Shown: positions 62,487 through 64,000 of the stretch, piece by piece
Numbering within the stretch: the first letter of the stretch is position 1
Layout of the letters: each line of letters opens with the position of its first letter
DNA from: Pseudomonas eucalypticola
GTDB lineage: Bacteria > Pseudomonadota > Gammaproteobacteria > Pseudomonadales > Pseudomonadaceae
NCBI RefSeq assembly: GCF_013374995.1
Contig: NZ_CP056030.1
Location: 3,752,501-3,816,500, forward strand
Length of the DNA stretch: 64,000 nucleotides
Direction of reading: 5' to 3'
Translations under genes and position numbers: made by a program
The notes under the pieces: model-generated
Database searches by the model: none
Told to the model about the DNA's origin: nothing
Seen by the model: only the letters and a program-made list of their open reading frames with translations

Positions 62487-64000
62487 ATGCTGATGAGTTT
62501 TCCACGTTTTACCCTCAAACCACTGGCGGCCACCCTGCAACGGCATCGCCTGGTGCCCTTGTACGTGATGGCCATGGGCATGGGCACCGTGCAGGCCGCC
62601 GACGACAGCAGCACCGCAGCGGTCGTGGCGCCCGCCACCACGCAGCTGCAGAAAGTTGAAGTGACCGGCTCGGCCATTCGCCGGGTCGACGCCGAGACGG
62701 CCGTACCAGTGACGATCCTGCGCGCCGCCGAGCTGGAGAAACAGGGGGTGACCACCACCGCCGAGCTGATGCAGCGCATCACCGGCAACAACTCGATCGG
62801 CAACTCGGCCGGCTCCGTGGGCGCCGCCACCGGCGGCGCCAGCTTCGCCGACATGCGCGGCATCGGTGCCAACAAGACGTTGGTGTTGCTCAACGGCCGG
62901 CGCCTGGCCAACAACGCCATGTCAGGGACCGATTCTCAGGGCGGCGCGGTCGACCTGAACATGATCCCCTTCGCCGCCATCGACCGCGTCGAAGTGTTGC
63001 GTGACGGCGCCTCAGCCCTGTATGGCACCGATGCCATCGGCGGCGTGATCAACTTCATCACCAAGAAATCGCTGACCGATGGCACCCTCACCCTGGGCGG
63101 CGAAAACCCCACCAACAGCGGTGGTGGCGGCAGCAAGGACATGAGTGGCAGCTGGGGCTACGGTGACCTGGACAAGGACCGTTTCAACGTCATGGGCGTG
63201 TTCAACTACCGCACCCAGCAAAACCTGGACGCCAACGACCGCAGTTTCGACCAGGACTACGTGCCCGGCCGCGGCCTGGACAACACCTCCGGCACCGCCT
63301 TCCCCGGCAACTACAGCCAGAACGGCAACGCCGCCAACCCGTTGGGCACCGCGTGCAGCGGCGCCAACCTGATCGCCAGCAACGGCGTGTGCCGCTACAG
63401 CACCCGAAACTCGATCGACCTGCTGCCGCAGACCGAATCCACGTCGTTCTTCGGCAAGGCGACCGGCAAGCTGGCGGACGACCACAACGTCAACCTGGAA
63501 TACTTCTGGTCGCGCAACAACAACAGCACCACCGTCGCCCCGGCGCCCCTGACGGGTCTCAGCCTGGCGCCCTCCTCGCCTTACTACCCCGGCAACGGCA
63601 TTACCCCCCTGCCCACCGGTTTCGCCCTGGACCCCACCCAACCGGTGGACGTGAACTGGCGCGAAACGGCTGCCGGTGACCGCGAATCCAAAGACCAGAA
63701 CACCAGCCAGCGCCTGGTGCTGAGCTTCGATGGCACCGTCGGCGGCTGGGACTACAACGTCGGCGCCGGCTATAACCAGAACCAGGTGTACAACAGTGTC
63801 ACCGGGGGCTATGCCAGCGATTCGGCGCTGACCAGCGGCCTGGACAGCGGCCTGCTCAACCCCTTCGGTGCGCAAAGCGCCGCCGGCCAGGCCTACATCG
63901 ACGCCAACACCTACCATGGCGCCTATGCGGTGTCCACGGGCCGCGTGGCGTCGCTGGATGGCAAGGTCACCCGCGAGATCGGTGACTGGTTCGGTGCAGG
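62487..64000 (+). CDS. TonB-dependent outer-membrane receptor, 3' part cut by window edge
   Basis: The first 504 residues are visible. After a long signal region (RLVPLYVMAMGMGTVQA, cut near residue 38) a TonB box-like stretch LQKVEVTGSAIRRVDAETAV leads into the plug domain: TTAELMQRITGNNSIGNSAG, MRGIGANKTLVLLNGRRLAN, DLNMIPFAAIDRVEVLRDGA and SALYGTDAIGGVINFITKK. Barrel strands follow (FNVMGVFNYRTQQNLDANDR and others). The plug belongs to the large OMR subfamily common in Xanthomonas and Caulobacter, often used for carbohydrates, peptides or aromatic compounds rather than siderophores. It is the last visible gene of the TonB operon and its dedicated client. The gap of 201 nt after exbD holds a small hairpin. 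Confidence 0.94.
   Translation, partial: MLMSFPRFTLKPLAATLQRHRLVPLYVMAMGMGTVQAADDSSTAAVVAPATTQLQKVEVTGSAIRRVDAETAVPVTILRAAELEKQGVTTTAELMQRITGNNSIGNSAGSVGAATGGASFADMRGIGANKTLVLLNGRRLANNAMSGTDSQGGAVDLNMIPFAAIDRVEVLRDGASALYGTDAIGGVINFITKKSLTDGTLTLGGENPTNSGGGGSKDMSGSWGYGDLDKDRFNVMGVFNYRTQQNLDANDRSFDQDYVPGRGLDNTSGTAFPGNYSQNGNAANPLGTACSGANLIASNGVCRYSTRNSIDLLPQTESTSFFGKATGKLADDHNVNLEYFWSRNNNSTTVAPAPLTGLSLAPSSPYYPGNGITPLPTGFALDPTQPVDVNWRETAAGDRESKDQNTSQRLVLSFDGTVGGWDYNVGAGYNQNQVYNSVTGGYASDSALTSGLDSGLLNPFGAQSAAGQAYIDANTYHGAYAVSTGRVASLDGKVTREIGDWFGA

Noticed and set aside
1..64000. rRNA or tRNA genes and prophage genes.
   Set aside because: I saw no tRNA cloverleaf-like CCA end, rRNA sequence, integrase or phage structural gene in the window.

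Overview
The window is high-GC, densely coded chromosomal DNA whose gene content (two-orientation REP arrays, LigD/Ku end joining in the P. aeruginosa layout, zapE, rarD, a fadB2x-fadAx-type beta-oxidation cluster, a Bap-type giant adhesin with its own type I secretion operon) points to a Pseudomonas, probably of the P. putida/P. fluorescens side of the genus. This is inference from gene families; no rRNA or tRNA gene is visible to confirm it.

Layout. 1-4.8 kb: a minus-strand short-chain acyl-CoA degradation operon (SDR dehydrogenase, thiolase, acyl-CoA dehydrogenase, enoyl-CoA hydratase running off the left edge) behind an AraC regulator. 4.9-8.6 kb: secreted alpha/beta hydrolase, 2-hydroxyacid dehydrogenase, DinB-family protein and zapE. 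8.67-10.39 kb: a non-coding tandem array of 15 REP-pair units with a 119-121 bp period. 10.4-16.8 kb: PQQ-type sugar dehydrogenase, small secreted protein, LEA2 lipoprotein, LysE exporter, amidase divergent from a TetR regulator with three evenly phased operators, and a DctA-type symporter. 16.8-18.7 kb: PDC-hydrolase-like amidohydrolase and LysR regulator. 18.7-21.6 kb: a threonine-rich leader peptide followed by a strong terminator ahead of an isochorismatase-family hydrolase, then a methyl-amino-acid oxidase/MetQ-type binding-protein pair. 21.6-27 kb: xthA, ligD, DUF72 and ku. 27.2-30.5 kb: a probable sigma-54-driven NCS1 transporter plus hydantoin-racemase-like protein, then a YdcF protein.

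30.7-48.7 kb is dominated by one 4,346-residue surface adhesin with about 41 Ig-like repeats, followed by TolC, ABC and HlyD genes that overlap by ATGA and form its type I secretion machine. 48.7-53.7 kb holds a trypsin-like lipoprotein, two transporters, a Gfo/Idh/MocA oxidoreductase and a LysR regulator. 53.7-56.6 kb is a second repeat region: a mirror-symmetric array of 160-175 bp REP-containing units, interrupted by a complete 1,381-bp IS256-family element with an exact 8-bp target duplication. 56.7-59.6 kb is a non-canonical TldD/TldE-type pair. 60.1-64 kb is a TonB-ExbB-ExbD-receptor operon behind a close sigma-54 promoter match and a nine-codon mini-ORF; the receptor is cut by the right edge.

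The most unusual items are the threonine-leader attenuator, the mirror-symmetric repeat array, the triple phased operator, the sigma-54-controlled TonB operon and the racemase homologue that lacks one of its two catalytic cysteines.
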